Below, piece after piece: positions 45,787-56,870 of a DNA stretch of 64,000 nucleotides. The DNA is from Dugong dugon (taxonomy: Eukaryota > Chordata > Mammalia > Sirenia > Dugongidae). The translations under genes were made by a program, and so were the position numbers. The notes beneath the pieces are model-generated. The model was not told where the DNA came from. It made no database searches and saw only the letters and a program-made list of their open reading frames with translations. The stretch lies in contig CM057477.1 of assembly GCA_030035585.1 (NCBI GenBank), forward strand, positions 62,291,447 through 62,355,446, written 5' to 3'. How positions within the stretch are numbered: the first letter of the stretch is position 1; the number at the start of each line of letters is the position of its first letter.

Positions 45787-46524
45787 AATAAGACAATATT
45801 TCTCTAGTCCCTGTGGCATTCTTTATGGTTTAGTGGAGTAAGTCTCAAGGAAGTCCTAAATATGGCTACTGTAACTGGAGATGGAAAACTCCCACTTTCT
45901 AGCTTTTCAATGTGGAGTAAGCCTTCACTTGTATAGTGACAGCATCTAGGATCTAGTTGCAGATCATTAAAAATTTGGTGAAAAAAAATCAACAAATGAA
46001 TTTTAAAAAATGGTAAATCTGGGAGATCCAATTTTTTTTTTAAATCTTATTCTAAAAAATGTCCCCTATGTATTGCTTCAAACACTAGAGAACAATAACA
46101 GTGGATCTGAGAAGGGTCATCTTGTCACCCTCCCACCCAAAGCAGGAATGCCTTCACATGTGGGCAGGGCATCCCACTAGATTGAGGATAAAGGTAATAA
46201 TTTCACATACTCTAATTTGCTCCAAGCGTCATTAATACTTGTCTCACACAGTTTGTGGTTGTCATAACCATATGCAGTTTTATTTACTTCTCGTCTAGCT
46301 CTTTCCAAACAGATTCCAAACAGAACAGTTTAATACAGAGCTCCTTGACTGCAGCAGCATGTGAAGGGCTTCTAATGGAAAAACTTGCTTCCTTCCTTCC
46401 CATTTGTTTAATGGCTCGTGTGGTTTGCATCTTCCCAGGTGTGGGGAGGGGGTATAATTTGTTTTAGAATTTAATATTCTGAACTCCAAGGGGAAGAGTA
46501 AGAAAGCCTTCAGGCCCCTCAAAG
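45787..46524. other. Single-copy DNA, nothing recognised
   Basis: About 740 bp, no gene or repeat supported. Confidence 0.4.
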
Positions 46525-46725
46525 AAACCAAACCTGTTGCTATAGAGTTGATTTTGACTCATAGCGACCCTATGTGTTACACAGGAGACCTGCTTCATAG
46601 GATTTTTGGGCTGTAATCTTTATGGAAGCAAGCTTTCTTCCATGACACCGCTGGGTGGGTTCAAACTGTCAACCTTTAGGTTGGTAGCTGAGCACAAACT
46701 ATTTGTGCCACTCAGGGAGCTATGC
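46525..46725 (-). mobile_element. AfroSINE-type SINE
   Basis: Tail 'tgctatagagttgattttga' and 'ctcatagcgaccctatgtgt' at the left; head 'gtgccactcagggagct' at the right. Confidence 0.88.
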
Positions 46726-47049
46726 AGGCCCCTCAAGGTGAGGCCAAAACTGCTCCACAGAGTCCTGGGTCAAGGGAGACCCCACAGCCCCATTTGGCCT
46801 CACTCCAGGCTATTTTTCAAGGCAGAAACTGGAGTGAAAAGGGGGAGCATTTGCAAAGACCCCTTGCTAGAAGCACTAAAAGCCTAACCGTCATTCCAAA
46901 AACATCTCCATTTCTAATGACCGAGGTGGAAAAACCATGTGATGTTGTTTCTTAGCCAAACGCTTATTATCTGAGAATAATACAGTGGAACTCATCAATT
47001 TTAAAGACAACATTAAATATTGCAGGATTTAAAAAATTATACTACACTT
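46726..47049. other. No recognised feature
   Basis: About 320 bp, no gene or repeat supported. Confidence 0.4.
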
Positions 47050-47311
47050 GCATGTTCAGTAAGGTAGCCACTAGCCATATTTGGCTACTGAGCACTTTAA
47101 GTGTGGTTAGTCAGAATTGGGATATGCTGTAAGTGTAAAATACACACAGGATTTTATAAACTTAATACAAAGAAACAATGTAAAAATCTCATTAATAACT
47201 TTTATGTCAATTTCATGTTGAAGTGATAATATTTTGGGTATGTTGGATTAAATAAGATATATTATTAAAATCAATATCACCTTTTTCTTTTTACTGTTTT
47301 AGTGTGCCTAC
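47050..47311. repeat. MER5/Charlie-like hAT DNA transposon remnant
   Basis: 'gtagccactagccatatttggctactgagcacttt' is the conserved subterminal part (20-base core: tagccactagccatatttgg). It continues with 'tgctgtaagtgtaaaataca' and 'tatattattaaaatcaatat'. The sequence is cut at about 47311 by the RTE fragment. Confidence 0.75.
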
Positions 47312-48700
47312 ACAAAATTGATGTCAGAAGAGACTCTGAAACTTGCTCTTTGAACGTTGGGAAGCTAAAGCAAAAAGAAGAAATGATGAAGTAAAAGAGC
47401 TGAACAGAAGATTTCAAAGGGCAGCTCAAGAAGACAAAGTAAAGTATTATAATGACATGTGCAAAGACTTGGAGATAGAAAACCAAAAGGGAAGAACACA
47501 CTCACATTTCTCAAGCTGAAAAAATGAAGAAAAAAATTCAAGCCTCGAGTTGCAATAGTGAAGGATTCTATGGGCAAAATACTAAATGACTCAGGAAGCA
47601 TCAAAAGAAGATGGAAGGAATACACAGTCACTGTACCAAAGAGAATTGGTCAATGTTCAACCATTTCGGGAGGTAGCATATGATCAGGAACCGATGGTAC
47701 TGAAGGAAGAAGTCCAAGCTGTACTGAAGACATTGGCAAAAAACAAAGCTCCACGAATTGATGGAATACCAATTGAGATGTTTCAACAAACTGATGCAGT
47801 CTGGTAGTGTTCACTTATCTATGCCAAGAAATTTGGAAGACAGCTACCTGGCCAACTGACTGGAAGAGATCCATTTTTATGGCTATTCCCAAGAAAGGTG
47901 ATCCAACCGAAAGCAGAAATTATCGAACAATACCATCAATATCACACTCAAGTAAAATTTTGCTGAAGGTCATTCAAAAGCAGTTGCAGCAGAGAACTGC
48001 CCGAAATTCAGGCCAGATTCAGAAGAGAACATGGAAAGAGGGATATCATTGCTGATGTCAGACGGATCTTGGCTGAAAGCAGAGCATACCAGACAGATGG
48101 TTACTTGTGTTTTATTGAATACGCAAAGACATTCAACTGTGTGGATCATAACAAATTATGGATAACATTGCAAAGAATGGGAATTCCAGAACACACAATC
48201 GTACTCATGAGGAACTGTACATAGATCAAGAAGCAGTTGTTCTAACAGAACAAGGGGATACTGCATGGTTTAAAATCAGGAAAGGTATGTGTCAGGGTTG
48301 TATCTTTTTCCCATACTTATTCAATCTGTATGTCCAGCAAGTAATCTGAGAAACTGGGCTAAATGAAGAACATAGCATCAGGATTAGTGAAAGACTCATC
48401 AACAACCTGTGATATGCAGAGGACACAACCTTGCTTGCTGAAAGTGAAGAGGACCTGAAGCACTTACTGAAGATCAAAGACTACGGTCTTCAGTATGGAT
48501 TACACATCCACATAAAGACAACAAAAATCCTCACAACTGGACCAATAAGCAACATCATGATAAATGGAGAAAAGATTAACGTTGTCAAGGATTTCATTTT
48601 ATTTGGATCCATGATCGATACCTGTGGAAGCAGTAGTGAGGAAATCAAACGACATATTGCATTTTGCAAGTCTGCTATATCAAGTCGTTAAGATCGACTC
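47312..48700 (+). pseudogene. RTE-type LINE, reverse-transcriptase remnant
   Basis: RTE LINEs encode an endonuclease-reverse transcriptase. Readable parts in order: 47586-47807 (LAKNKAPRIDGIPIEMF, RT fingers), 47807-48055 (WPTDWKRSIFMAIPKKGDP), 48158-48349 (KIRKGMCQGCIFFPYLFNLY, motif B) and 48431-48691 (AESEEDLKHLLKIKDYGLQY, after motif C). Motif C reads YAED at 48413-48424, with a TGA just before it (48410-48412), so the second-to-last catalytic Asp is lost. The endonuclease domain is absent and at least four breaks exist. Same family as 24412-25445. Confidence 0.9.
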
Positions 48701-48729
48701 TACTTTGAGGATGCAGCTTTTCCCCAGTC

Positions 48730-48985
48730 ATATTTTGACTGCCTTCCCACCTGAGAGGCTCTCTTCCAGCATTATATCTGACAGTGTTCTGCTGCTATTC
48801 ATAAGGTTTCTCACTGGCCAATTTTTTCCGAAGTAGACTCCCAAGTCCTTCTTCCTAGTGTGTCTTAGTCTGGAAGCGCCACTGAAATCTTTCCACCATG
48901 GGTGACTGCAAAACTTCCAGTATCACAGCAACACACAAGCCACTGTGGTACAGCAAACTGACAGACACATGGTGGATAACCATAG
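48730..48985 (-). mobile_element. SINE of the tRNA-Gly/RTE-tail type, partial
   Basis: 'cttcttcctagtgtgtctta', 'gtctggaagcgccactgaaa' and 'tcacagcaacacacaagcca' match the complement of the bodies at 42575 and 56455. Head and tail are not both recognisable. Confidence 0.7.
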
Positions 48986-49041
48986 GGCTTAGAATTTACA
49001 ACACATTTTTGGGGGACACAGTTCAATCTGTAACAGGGTGG
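48986..49041 (-). repeat. MLT1-type LTR end fragment
   Basis: 'ttttgggggacacagttcaa' followed by 'tctgtaacag' is the conserved start of MLT1/MaLR LTRs on the minus strand. Only about 50 bp remain. Confidence 0.6.
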
Positions 49042-49054
49042 ATAACTAAATGAT

Positions 49055-49300
49055 GGATAGATAGATAGATAACCCTACGTGTATTTCTCCTATAATCCCC
49101 ATAATTTTTTTTATTGATCACAAATATATCTGCCACAAGATTCTATGCACAGTGAGAATGGGAACCCTGTGTAATGCATCATGGCAGCTAGCCCAGTGTC
49201 TGACATCCATCCTGAGCTTATTGATGTTTATCACATGAGTGAATGTTTATCTAATGAGTGAGTGAGTTAGTGAGTGAGTCAGTGAGTGAGTGAGTCCATG
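49055..49300. repeat. Simple repeats (GATA)n and (GAGT)n
   Basis: A short GATA run at 49052-49068 and a GAGT/GTGA run at about 49250-49297 ('gagtgagtgagttagtgagt'). The DNA between is unremarkable. Confidence 0.85.
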
Positions 49301-49304
49301 AGCG

Positions 49305-49505
49305 GATGTTGTGTGCAAACACTGTTCTAAGAGCTACATACATTTTACATGTACAATCCTCCCTATCTGCTTGCAAAAAAGCTCATATCATCCCCATTTT
49401 ACAGTTGAGGAAACTGAAAGTGGAGCTAAGTAACTTGTCGAGGACCTAATGAGGCACTGGTGGGGTTCCGTATGGGGTCTGCCTCAGTCTGACACCCACT
49501 CTCTT
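49305..49505 (-). repeat. MIR SINE
   Basis: 'aacactgttctaagagctac', 'tcatccccattttacagttg' and 'aggaaactgaaagtgg' are the complement of the MIR core. Confidence 0.9.
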
Positions 49506-49917
49506 TCATTCATGCCATAGCGATCATCAAGAACATCTCAGCATAAGGAATAGACAAAAATGCTAAAGGACGAAAAGACGTAGAGAATTTGCAGTTTCTT
49601 CATTGAATGAATATTTATTAAACTCCTCCCAGGAACTTAGCTTCAGTGACTCAGACAGGGCTCCTACATTTATCCCAGTGAAGCAAAAAGTGAGCATGAG
49701 ACCTGCGCTAAGGCTCCGCTTTGGAGTGTGAAGTGGGAGACAAGGAGGTTCAAGACAGAAGATAGTTCCCAAAGGTTTTCTATGTAAAAGCAGGGAGAAA
49801 AAGGCAGGCAGCTAGCAGAGAAGGAACAGCACTCCACACCAACAGAGAGCAGGCAGTAGAGCAAGGATGCAGTCCTACTTAACCCTTCTTAGAAAAAGGC
49901 GCCCCTTTTGGTCTACC
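49506..49917. other. No recognised feature
   Basis: About 410 bp, no gene supported. Confidence 0.4.
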
Positions 49918-50130
49918 AGGGTTACCCTGGGTGGCATAAACAGTTAAGCACTCAGCAACTGACAGGTTGGTGGTTCAAGTCACCCAGAGGTTCCTCAGAA
50001 GAAAGGCCTGGTGATCTACGTCCAAAAGGTCACAGCCTCAAAAATCCTATGGAGAAGTTTTACTCTGACACATATGAGGTCACCATGAGTTGGAATCCAC
50101 TCAGTGGCAACTGGTTTGCTTTTTTGGTTT
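49918..50130 (+). mobile_element. AfroSINE-type SINE
   Basis: Head 'ttaccctgggtggcataaac', box B 'ggttggtggttcaagtcacc', body 'ggtgatctacgtccaaaagg', tail 'gtcaccatgagttggaatcc'. Confidence 0.9.
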
Positions 50131-50621
50131 GGGTCCACTAATTAGGAAAAAATGCCTTCTCTAGGCTGATCAACCAGAAAAAGATTTCCTCTCTCCCCTC
50201 TGATGCTGCCCCACGCTGTATGTACTACACAGGACGCTGAACAGGGCCAATTTCCACCCCACTGCATCCCTCAGCAGGGTGCCCTTGTCAGGGCAAATAG
50301 GCACCACCACCCTGCTCCACGGAGAAGCTCCCAGTAGCGAAATCCTTCCTTTAATGTCACTTTAACAAGTCATTAGAAGAGATCACAGCTGGTTTGGTGG
50401 TATCTGTCATTTAAGAGTAGCATATGTGTCAATAAAAAGGATAATCCAAGTAGGGAGGGGAGTCCGGGATAGGTTATTTTCTAGTAACTTGCATATTACC
50501 AGAAACTCCAGTAAAGAATTCAGATTTCTTCATATTGTTTGCAGATATTACCAGTTCTCTAAGAAGGTTGTATACACTGCAGAAGGGTGTGTTCAGAAAA
50601 CTTTTTGGTTCCCTGTCCATG
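50131..50621. other. No recognised feature
   Basis: About 490 bp, no gene or repeat supported. Confidence 0.4.
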
Positions 50622-51232
50622 TGTCTGAATTGCCTAGGGTGCAGTAACGAAATACCACAAAGTGAGTGGCTTTAAAGTACAGAAAGTTATTTGTCTCACA
50701 GTTCGGAAGGCCAGAAGTCCCAATGAAGGTATTGCCACGTGGATTCCTTCTCAGAGCTGTGAGAGAGGAAGTGCTCCACGGCTGCCAACAATTCTTGGCG
50801 CTTCTTTGCTGCTCGTGGATGTATTTTCACACGGAGTCTATCTTCACCTTGTGACTTTGTTTCTGTCTGTTCTTCCCTTTTATAAGACACCATTTAGAAG
50901 GGATTAGGAATCCCTGGGTGGCACAAATGGTTAAGAGATGGACTACTAAACCAAAAGGTTGGCAGTTCAAACCCACCCAAAGGCACCTTGGAAGACAGGC
51001 TTGGAGATCTACTTCTGAAAACCCTATGAAGTGCAGCTCTACTCTGCACACATGGGATCACCATGGTCGGAATCTCCTCTAAGGCAACTAACAACAACTA
51101 AGACCCACCCTACTCTGGTATGACCTCGTAACTGACAACGAAAGAAAAACCCTGTTTCCAAATAAGGTAACATTCTCTGGTGCAGAAGTTAAGACTTGAA
51201 CATATCTTTTTGGAGGACACAACTCAATCCAT
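50622..51232 (-). repeat. MLT1-like LTR split by an AfroSINE
   Basis: Left part 50622-50906 ('tgtctgaattgcctagggtg', 'ttcccttttataagacacca'), right part 51101-51232 ('agacccaccctactctggta', 'ggaggacacaactcaatcca'). Removing the SINE restores the continuous order seen in the LTR at 27766. Confidence 0.88.
50907..51100 (+). mobile_element. AfroSINE-type SINE inside an LTR
   Basis: Head 'ggaatccctgggtggcacaa', box B 'ggttggcagttcaaacccac', tail 'gatcaccatggtcggaatct' ending 'ctaacaacaacta', which is the RTE-like end. Confidence 0.9.
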
Positions 51233-51289
51233 AAACCCACTGCTGTCAAGTGGATCAATCCATAACACCATGAGTTATTTTTTTTATTC

Positions 51290-51790
51290 TAAAATTGTTC
51301 AATTATACATGCAGAAAAGTGCCCAAATTATAAGTGTACAGCTCAGTAAATCTTCACAAAATGAACACAACCAAATAACAAGCATCCAGATCAAGGAAAC
51401 AGAATACTACTAGCACCCCAGAAGCCATCCCCCATGTCTCTTACAGTCACTGCTCCCTCTCCAGAGGAAACTTCTGCTCTGACTTCTAACGCCACAGGTT
51501 CCTTTGCCTGTTTGTGAACTTTATATAAATGGAATCATTCAGGGCGTATTCCTTTCTGTCTACTTCTTTTCCTTCAACATTATGTTTGTGAGACTGATAC
51601 ATGTTATTGTAAGTACCAATGGTACATTTGTTCTCATGGCTGTATAGTGTACCATTGAAGGAATATACCACAATTTCTTTAAATCATCCTGCCGTTGATG
51701 GGCATTTGAGTCATTTCCAGTTTGAGGCTAATATGAACAGTTGCCAGCCTGTTTTTAATGTGTTGTTAGCATGCATACTTCTTACAAAAG
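51290..51790 (-). repeat. Ancient L1M fragment (3' end of ORF2 / 3' UTR)
   Basis: The plus strand has 'aagtgtacagctcagtaaat', 'tttatataaatggaatcatt', 'ggctgtatagtgtaccattg' and 'gttgatgggcatttgagtca'. This is the ordered signature of antisense old L1s in mammals. Confidence 0.8.
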
Positions 51791-51990
51791 CCACACCAAA
51801 CGTGAATGTGAAATTCAAGGGCTGATAAATTGCTGTGGTTATAGAAAGCAAAAATAACTGTAAAAGATCTTTTTCTTGTCTGGGAAACTTAAAGATATGA
51901 TTACTGTATAAAGTAAATTATATGCTGCAGTCTTCACTGCCAAACGCTAATAGCAGCCAGTGAGCAAACAAGATGGATGGATTTGTGGAT

Positions 51991-53691
51991 AAAGAATGTG
52001 GGTCCTTGGTGGGAATGTAACATGTACAACCATTCTGGAAAATGATATGGTGCTTTCTTAAAAAGCTAGAAATAGAAATACCATATGATCCAGCAATCTC
52101 ACTCCTAAGAGTATATCCGAGAGAAATAAGAGCTGTCACGCAAATAGACATATGCACATCCATGTTCATTGCAGTATTATTCACAATAGCAAAAAGACGG
52201 AAACAACCTAAGTGCCCATCAATAGATGAAGGGATAAACAAACTATGGTACATACACACAATGGCATATTATGCAACAATAAAAAACAATGATGAATCTG
52301 TGAAACATTTCACAACATGGATAAATCTGGAGGGTATTATGCTGAGTGAAATAAGTCAATCACAAAAGGGCAAATATTGTATGATACCACTATTATAAAA
52401 ACTCATGAAAAAGTTTACATAGAAAAAAACAGTCTTTGATTGTTACTAGGGAGCGAAGGGGGTGGGGAGGGAAAAACACTAACTAGACAATACATAAGTG
52501 GAAACTTTGGTGAAGGGTAAGACAGTACACAATACCGCGGAAGTCAGCACAACTTGACCAAGGCAAGGTCATGGGAACTTCACAGACACATCCAAACTCC
52601 CTGAGGGAACGAATTACTGGGCTGAAGGCTGGGGACCATGGTCTTGGGGGACACCTAGCTCAATTGGCATAACATAGTTTATAAAGCAAATGTTCTACAT
52701 CCTACTTTGGTGAGTAGTGTTTGGAGTCTTAAAAGCTTGTGAGGGAACATCTAAGATATTCTACTGGTCCACAACATCTGGAGCAAGGGAGAATGAAGAA
52801 AACTAAAGACACAAGGAAAAGATTAGTCCAAAGGACTAATGGACCACAACTACCACAGCCTTCACCAGAATGAGCCCAGCACAACTAGACGGTGCTTGGC
52901 TACCACCACTGACTGCTCTGACAGGGATCACAACAGAGGATAGAGCTGGAAAAAAATGTAGAACAAAATTCAAACTCACAAAAAAAGACCAGGCTAGGGA
53001 CAGGGGCTGGTTAAATGGACACAGGAAATCTGGAGTGGAAAGGGAGGGTATGCTGTCACATTATAGGGAAAGCAACTAGGGTCACATAGTAATATGTGTA
53101 TAAATTTTTGTATGAAAAACTGACTTGAACTGTAAACTTTCACTTAAAGTACAATTTAAAAAACCAAAAAAAAAAAAAAAAAAAAATCAGGCTTACTGGT
53201 CTGACAGACTGGAGAAACTCCAAGAGTATGGCCCTCGGACGCCTTTTTAGCTCAGTAATGAAGTCACTCCTGAGGTTCACCCTTCAGCCAAAGATTCGAC
53301 AGGTCCGTAAAACAAAACGAGATTAAAGGGGCACACCAGCCCAGAGGCAAGGATGAGAAGGCAGGAGAGGACAGGAAAGCTGGTAACAGGGAACCCAAGG
53401 TCAAGAAGGGGAGAGTGTTGACATGTTGTGGGGTTGTAACCAATGTCACAAAACAATATGTGTATTAATTGTGTAAGGAGAAACTAATTTGCTCTGTAAA
53501 CCTTCATCTAAAGTACAATAAAAATAAAAATATACCAGAGAAACGTTAAAAAAAAGTGACCAATGTCACTAAACAATTTGTGTAGAAATTGTTGAATGTG
53601 AACCTACTAAACTGCTGTTTAAACCTTCACAAAAACACAATTATATATTATTTTAAAAATTGGTTACAAAAAAAAAAAAAGAATGTGGGTC
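51991..53691 (+). mobile_element. 5'-truncated L1 with 14-bp TSD, itself interrupted by another L1 tail
   Basis: The insert is 52005-53677; flanks aaagaatgtgggtc lie at 51991-52004 and 53678-53691. It begins in the last part of ORF2 (52042-52398 encodes YDPAISLLRVYPREIRAVTQ and YATIKNNDESVKHFTTWINL). The 3' UTR follows and ends in poly(A) at 53668-53680. A second, foreign L1 3' tail lies inside at about 52995-53187. Confidence 0.92.
52995..53187 (+). mobile_element. Very short L1 3'-tail insertion inside an L1 3' UTR
   Basis: 'gacaggggctggttaaatgg' through 'aactttcacttaaagtacaa' plus a long internal poly(A) (53161-53187) matches the terminal module of the L1 at 37916-38898. Before it the host reads 'aaaaaagaccagg', and after it 'aaatcaggcttactggtctg', which is where the host 3' UTR resumes (compare 15050-15072). 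Confidence 0.85.
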
Positions 53692-53715
53692 TTTGTAATC
53701 CAGTTTACAAATGAA

Positions 53716-53918
53716 AAATCAGTTGCTGTCAAGCCAGTTTAAACTCATGCAACCCCATGTATGTTAGAGTAGAGCTGTGCTGTGCAGGGTTTTCAATGAC
53801 TGAGTTTTTGGAAATAGATCTCCAGGCCTTTCTTCTAAGGTACCTCTGGGTGGGTTCAAACTGTCAACCTTTTGGTTAGTAGGTAAGCACTTAACCATTA
53901 GCACCACCCAAGGACTCC
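53716..53918 (-). mobile_element. AfroSINE-type SINE
   Basis: Tail 'tgctgtcaagccagtttaaa', body 'tttttggaaatagatctcca', head 'taaccattagcaccacccaa'. Confidence 0.88.
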
Positions 53919-53967
53919 CTGTAATCCAGGCAGCAGCTGGCTATTTTCATCCTCTGCCTTTTAGCAA

Positions 53968-54032
53968 AGCTATAGGGTTGCTATGAGTTTGAATTAACTC
54001 GACCATAATGGTTTTTTGTTTGTTTCTAGCAA
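53968..54032 (+). mobile_element. AfroSINE tail fragment
   Basis: 'tatagggttgctatgagttt' and 'aactcgaccataatggtttt' only. Confidence 0.7.
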
Positions 54033-54059
54033 AGCTTGGTAACTTTTTCTTGAGATGAT

Positions 54060-54270
54060 AATGAGACACTCCTAGCACTGAACATATAAACCTTGCTGAT
54101 TGACTTAAAACCCTATAAGGTAGGGGGCAAGGGGCATTGCTCCCGTTTTCCAGAAAAGGAAGTCTAGGCGAATCGCTTTAGCTCCCTCTCGCCACGCTGG
54201 CAACAGCCAGTCGGTGTCGTGGTGACAGAACACGCGGGGCTCTGACTGTGAGCCAAGCACTGCCTCCGAC
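54060..54270 (-). repeat. Possible MIR
   Basis: 'ccctataaggtagggggcaa' and 'tgctcccgttttccagaaaa' resemble the complement of the MIR core, but conservation is weak. Confidence 0.45.
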
Positions 54271-54360
54271 AATCCACCCAGCACAGGCGGCTTCACGGGA
54301 TGACCAATATGTTGAGGCCGCGCAGTGGGAGGACCGCAGCCTTGCGGTGGGAGGGATTCT
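54160..54360. promoter_or_regulatory. Small CpG-rich patch
   Basis: About 16 CpG dinucleotides in roughly 190 bp ('ctctcgccacgctgg', 'gtcggtgtcgtgg', 'gaggccgcgcagtg'), in a window that is otherwise CpG-poor. It is too short for a classical CpG island. A regulatory role is only a possibility. Confidence 0.35.
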
Positions 54361-54598
54361 AATAATACCGTAGACTTTTATAGCACTCTGCCTCTGAAGT
54401 ACCTAGAGCATCCTTTCGGCAGAGCTGGCCAAAGCGTGTGACTCATATGCCAGCATTAGTAGAAGTGCAGCTTCGGAGATGGGCCTTCATGTGGCTCCTG
54501 TGACTTCCGGGGCTCCTTATAGGGGCTGATTTCTCATCCCTGGTTACTATGTTCAGGGTTCAAAAAATGGATGGATTAGTCAAGGGGTAGTCCTCTTT
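54361..54598. other. No recognised feature
   Basis: About 240 bp flanking the CpG-rich patch; nothing supported. Confidence 0.4.
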
Positions 54599-54800
54599 TT
54601 GGAGTCCTTGTGTGGCACAAACAGTTAATACACTTGGCTGCTAACCAACATGTCTGCTGTTTGAGTCCACCCAGACACACCTCAAAAGAAAGTTCATCTA
54701 TTTTTGAAAGGTCAGCTATTGAAAACCTTATAGAGCACAGTTCTACTCTGAAGTACATGGGATCGTCAGGAGTCGGAGTCAACTCAGTGGCAGCTGATGA
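54599..54800 (+). mobile_element. AfroSINE-type SINE
   Basis: Head 'ggagtccttgtgtggcacaa', body 'aagttcatctatttttgaaa', tail 'gatcgtcaggagtcggagtc'. Confidence 0.9.
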
Positions 54801-55127
54801 TCCTCTTTTCCCCCTAAGCATCACTCAGCATCATCTCAGCTCTCAGCCTTTCTGGGCATCTTCACACAGACTGCCTCCATCCCCAGTGGTTCTGTACTTT
54901 TTCCCCACAGATTCCTGGGTGGACTGGTGAAGCTACGGCCTCCTTCTTGGAAGACTGTTTTTAAATGCGCAAAATAAAATGCAAGTCTGCTACGGTCAGA
55001 CGAGGATTGACCTTAAATTTAATCACTACTTTCTCATTAGTTACAGCATGGCTCCCATGACAGGGTTGAGCAATAGGCCTTTTTTTAAATGAGGTTCTTA
55101 CTCTTTGGAAACAATTGGGGAAGTTTA

Positions 55128-55440
55128 GATGATACCAAGGAATTACTGTTAATTCTAGGTTGATGTTAATTAGGTTTATTACAGCATTATGGTTATGAAA
55201 GAAAATGTCCATAGCTTTTAGAAATCCATGCTGAATTATGTAAGGGTGAGCAACGTATCTGAGATTTGTGGTAAATATTTTAATTACTCTGGGTAAACAG
55301 AGGCGGTGGTGTGAATTTAGCAAGAATGGTGAAAACTTGAAATCTCTGGATTCTGGGTGAGGATTATATGGGTGTTAGTTATACTATTCTCTCTCCTTTA
55401 GGGCATGTGGAAGTTTTTTTTTTTTTTAATTTAAAAACTT
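55128..55440 (+). repeat. Ancient L1M 3'-UTR end
   Basis: 'gataccaaggaattactgtt', 'tacagcattatggttatg', 'atccatgctgaattatgtaa' and 'ctggattctgggtgaggatt', then a T/A-rich end. The ordered match to old L1 3' ends is strong by recollection. Confidence 0.8.
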
Positions 55441-56454
55441 TAAAAATATTTTTTAGAACTGGAAATTAGGACATGTTATTTTATAGCTCCAGTAAGCTTT
55501 TTATAATAATTATTAGTTAATTTACTTCAATGTACAACGCAATGACTTCACTGCATTGTCTCATTAAATACACAAAAAATTGACTTCATTCCTTCCTTTT
55601 GCCAGTTGTCGGGCATGGTGTTACGCTCCAGGAGTCTATATTTAAGTTGTGAAGAGATAATGTATACACACGAGACTGAAGTAAATACCAAAAGGAGTGA
55701 TAAGCTGGAAAATGTCAGATGAGTTCAGGAAAGGGGAGATCAGTGAGAGCTGGGAGGCAGGGCTGATGGCTTTGAGCTGGTGGCTTTGAGGAGAGTTGGT
55801 GGCTTTGAGTTGATGACTTTGAGTTCCCTACCTATTGGCCTCAGAACTTTGGATTTATTGCCTCTTGCTGGTTTAGGTTTTTTTGTTTGCACTCATTTCT
55901 TCACAGTGAAATTCTCTCTAAGAGACGACATTCTTCCTCCCAATACTTCCTACTCCCTTTCCCTAGAAGACTTTTTGACACCTACTGAGTCTCCATGGAT
56001 GGCGGTCTCATTCTGCTCAGGCCTCCTGGACCTCATCTGTTCCAGATGCTAAGTACAACCATGCCCCTCCTTACCAGCTTAACCCAGTGTCCCTGTTCCT
56101 GCGTGACAGTAATGCTTGCCAGACCGACAGCCAGGGGATTACTGGACATGAACAAAATGGTTGCCTGAGAGGAGAACCCCTTCTTGCCAAGTGCTTGGGA
56201 AGGGGCCTCTTTCCAGCAATAAAGCTTCACAAAGATCTTCCATGTAGGGATGATGAAAACAAAGGAGTAGATATCTAAGTACACAACTGTGAAGCCCACT
56301 GGATGGCAATGACTGAGCTGAAATTATAGCCCTTGGAAAGAGCTGGAACAATCTTTCAGGAGAAAAAAGAAATCCGTAGAACCCATTCAAAGAAGACCTA
56401 AGTCCTGGATGGTCCGAGTATAACAACAACAAAAAGTTGTCTTACATAGCTTTG
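55441..56454. other. Mostly single-copy; small minisatellite at 55765-55826
   Basis: The minisatellite has four imperfect copies of 'tggctttgag' with 14-19 bp spacing. 55850-56450 shows no recognised gene; 'ccagcaataaagcttcacaa' near 56214 could be an old LTR polyadenylation region. Tentative. Confidence 0.4.
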
Positions 56455-56870
56455 TTGTTAGTTGTTGGTTGCCACTGAGTTGGCTCCAACTCATGGTGAC
56501 TCCATGTACAACAGAAAAAAACATCGCCTGGTTCTGCACCATCTTCACATTCATTGGTATGCTTGATTCCATTGTTGCGGCCACTATGTATTTTGAGTGT
56601 CTTTCAACCTATGGGCTTCCAGCACTACATCAAACAACATTCTGTCGTGATCCATAGAATTTTTATGGACTTATTTTCAGAAGTAGATTACCAGGCCTTT
56701 CTTCCTAGTCTGTCTTAGTCTGGAAGCTTCGCTGAAACCTGTCCACCATAGATTACCCTGCTGGTCTTTGAAATACCAGTGGCATAGCTTCCAGCATCAC
56801 AGCAACATGCAAGCCACCATAGTATGACAAACTGACAGATGGGTGCTGGTTACACAGCTTAGATCATTTA
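56455..56870 (-). mobile_element. SINE of the tRNA-Gly/RTE-tail type
   Basis: Tail at the left ('ttgttgttagttgttggttg', 'gttggctccaactcatggtg'), body 'tctgtcttagtctggaagct', 'aataccagtggcatagcttc' and 'cagcaacatgcaagccacca' at the right. It shares the extra 'ggtctttgaaataccag' with the copy at 42575. Confidence 0.85.

Noticed and set aside
54105-54296. Coding exon in the CpG-rich patch
   Set aside because: Open on the minus strand for 63 codons, but no splice-site context or known domain is visible.
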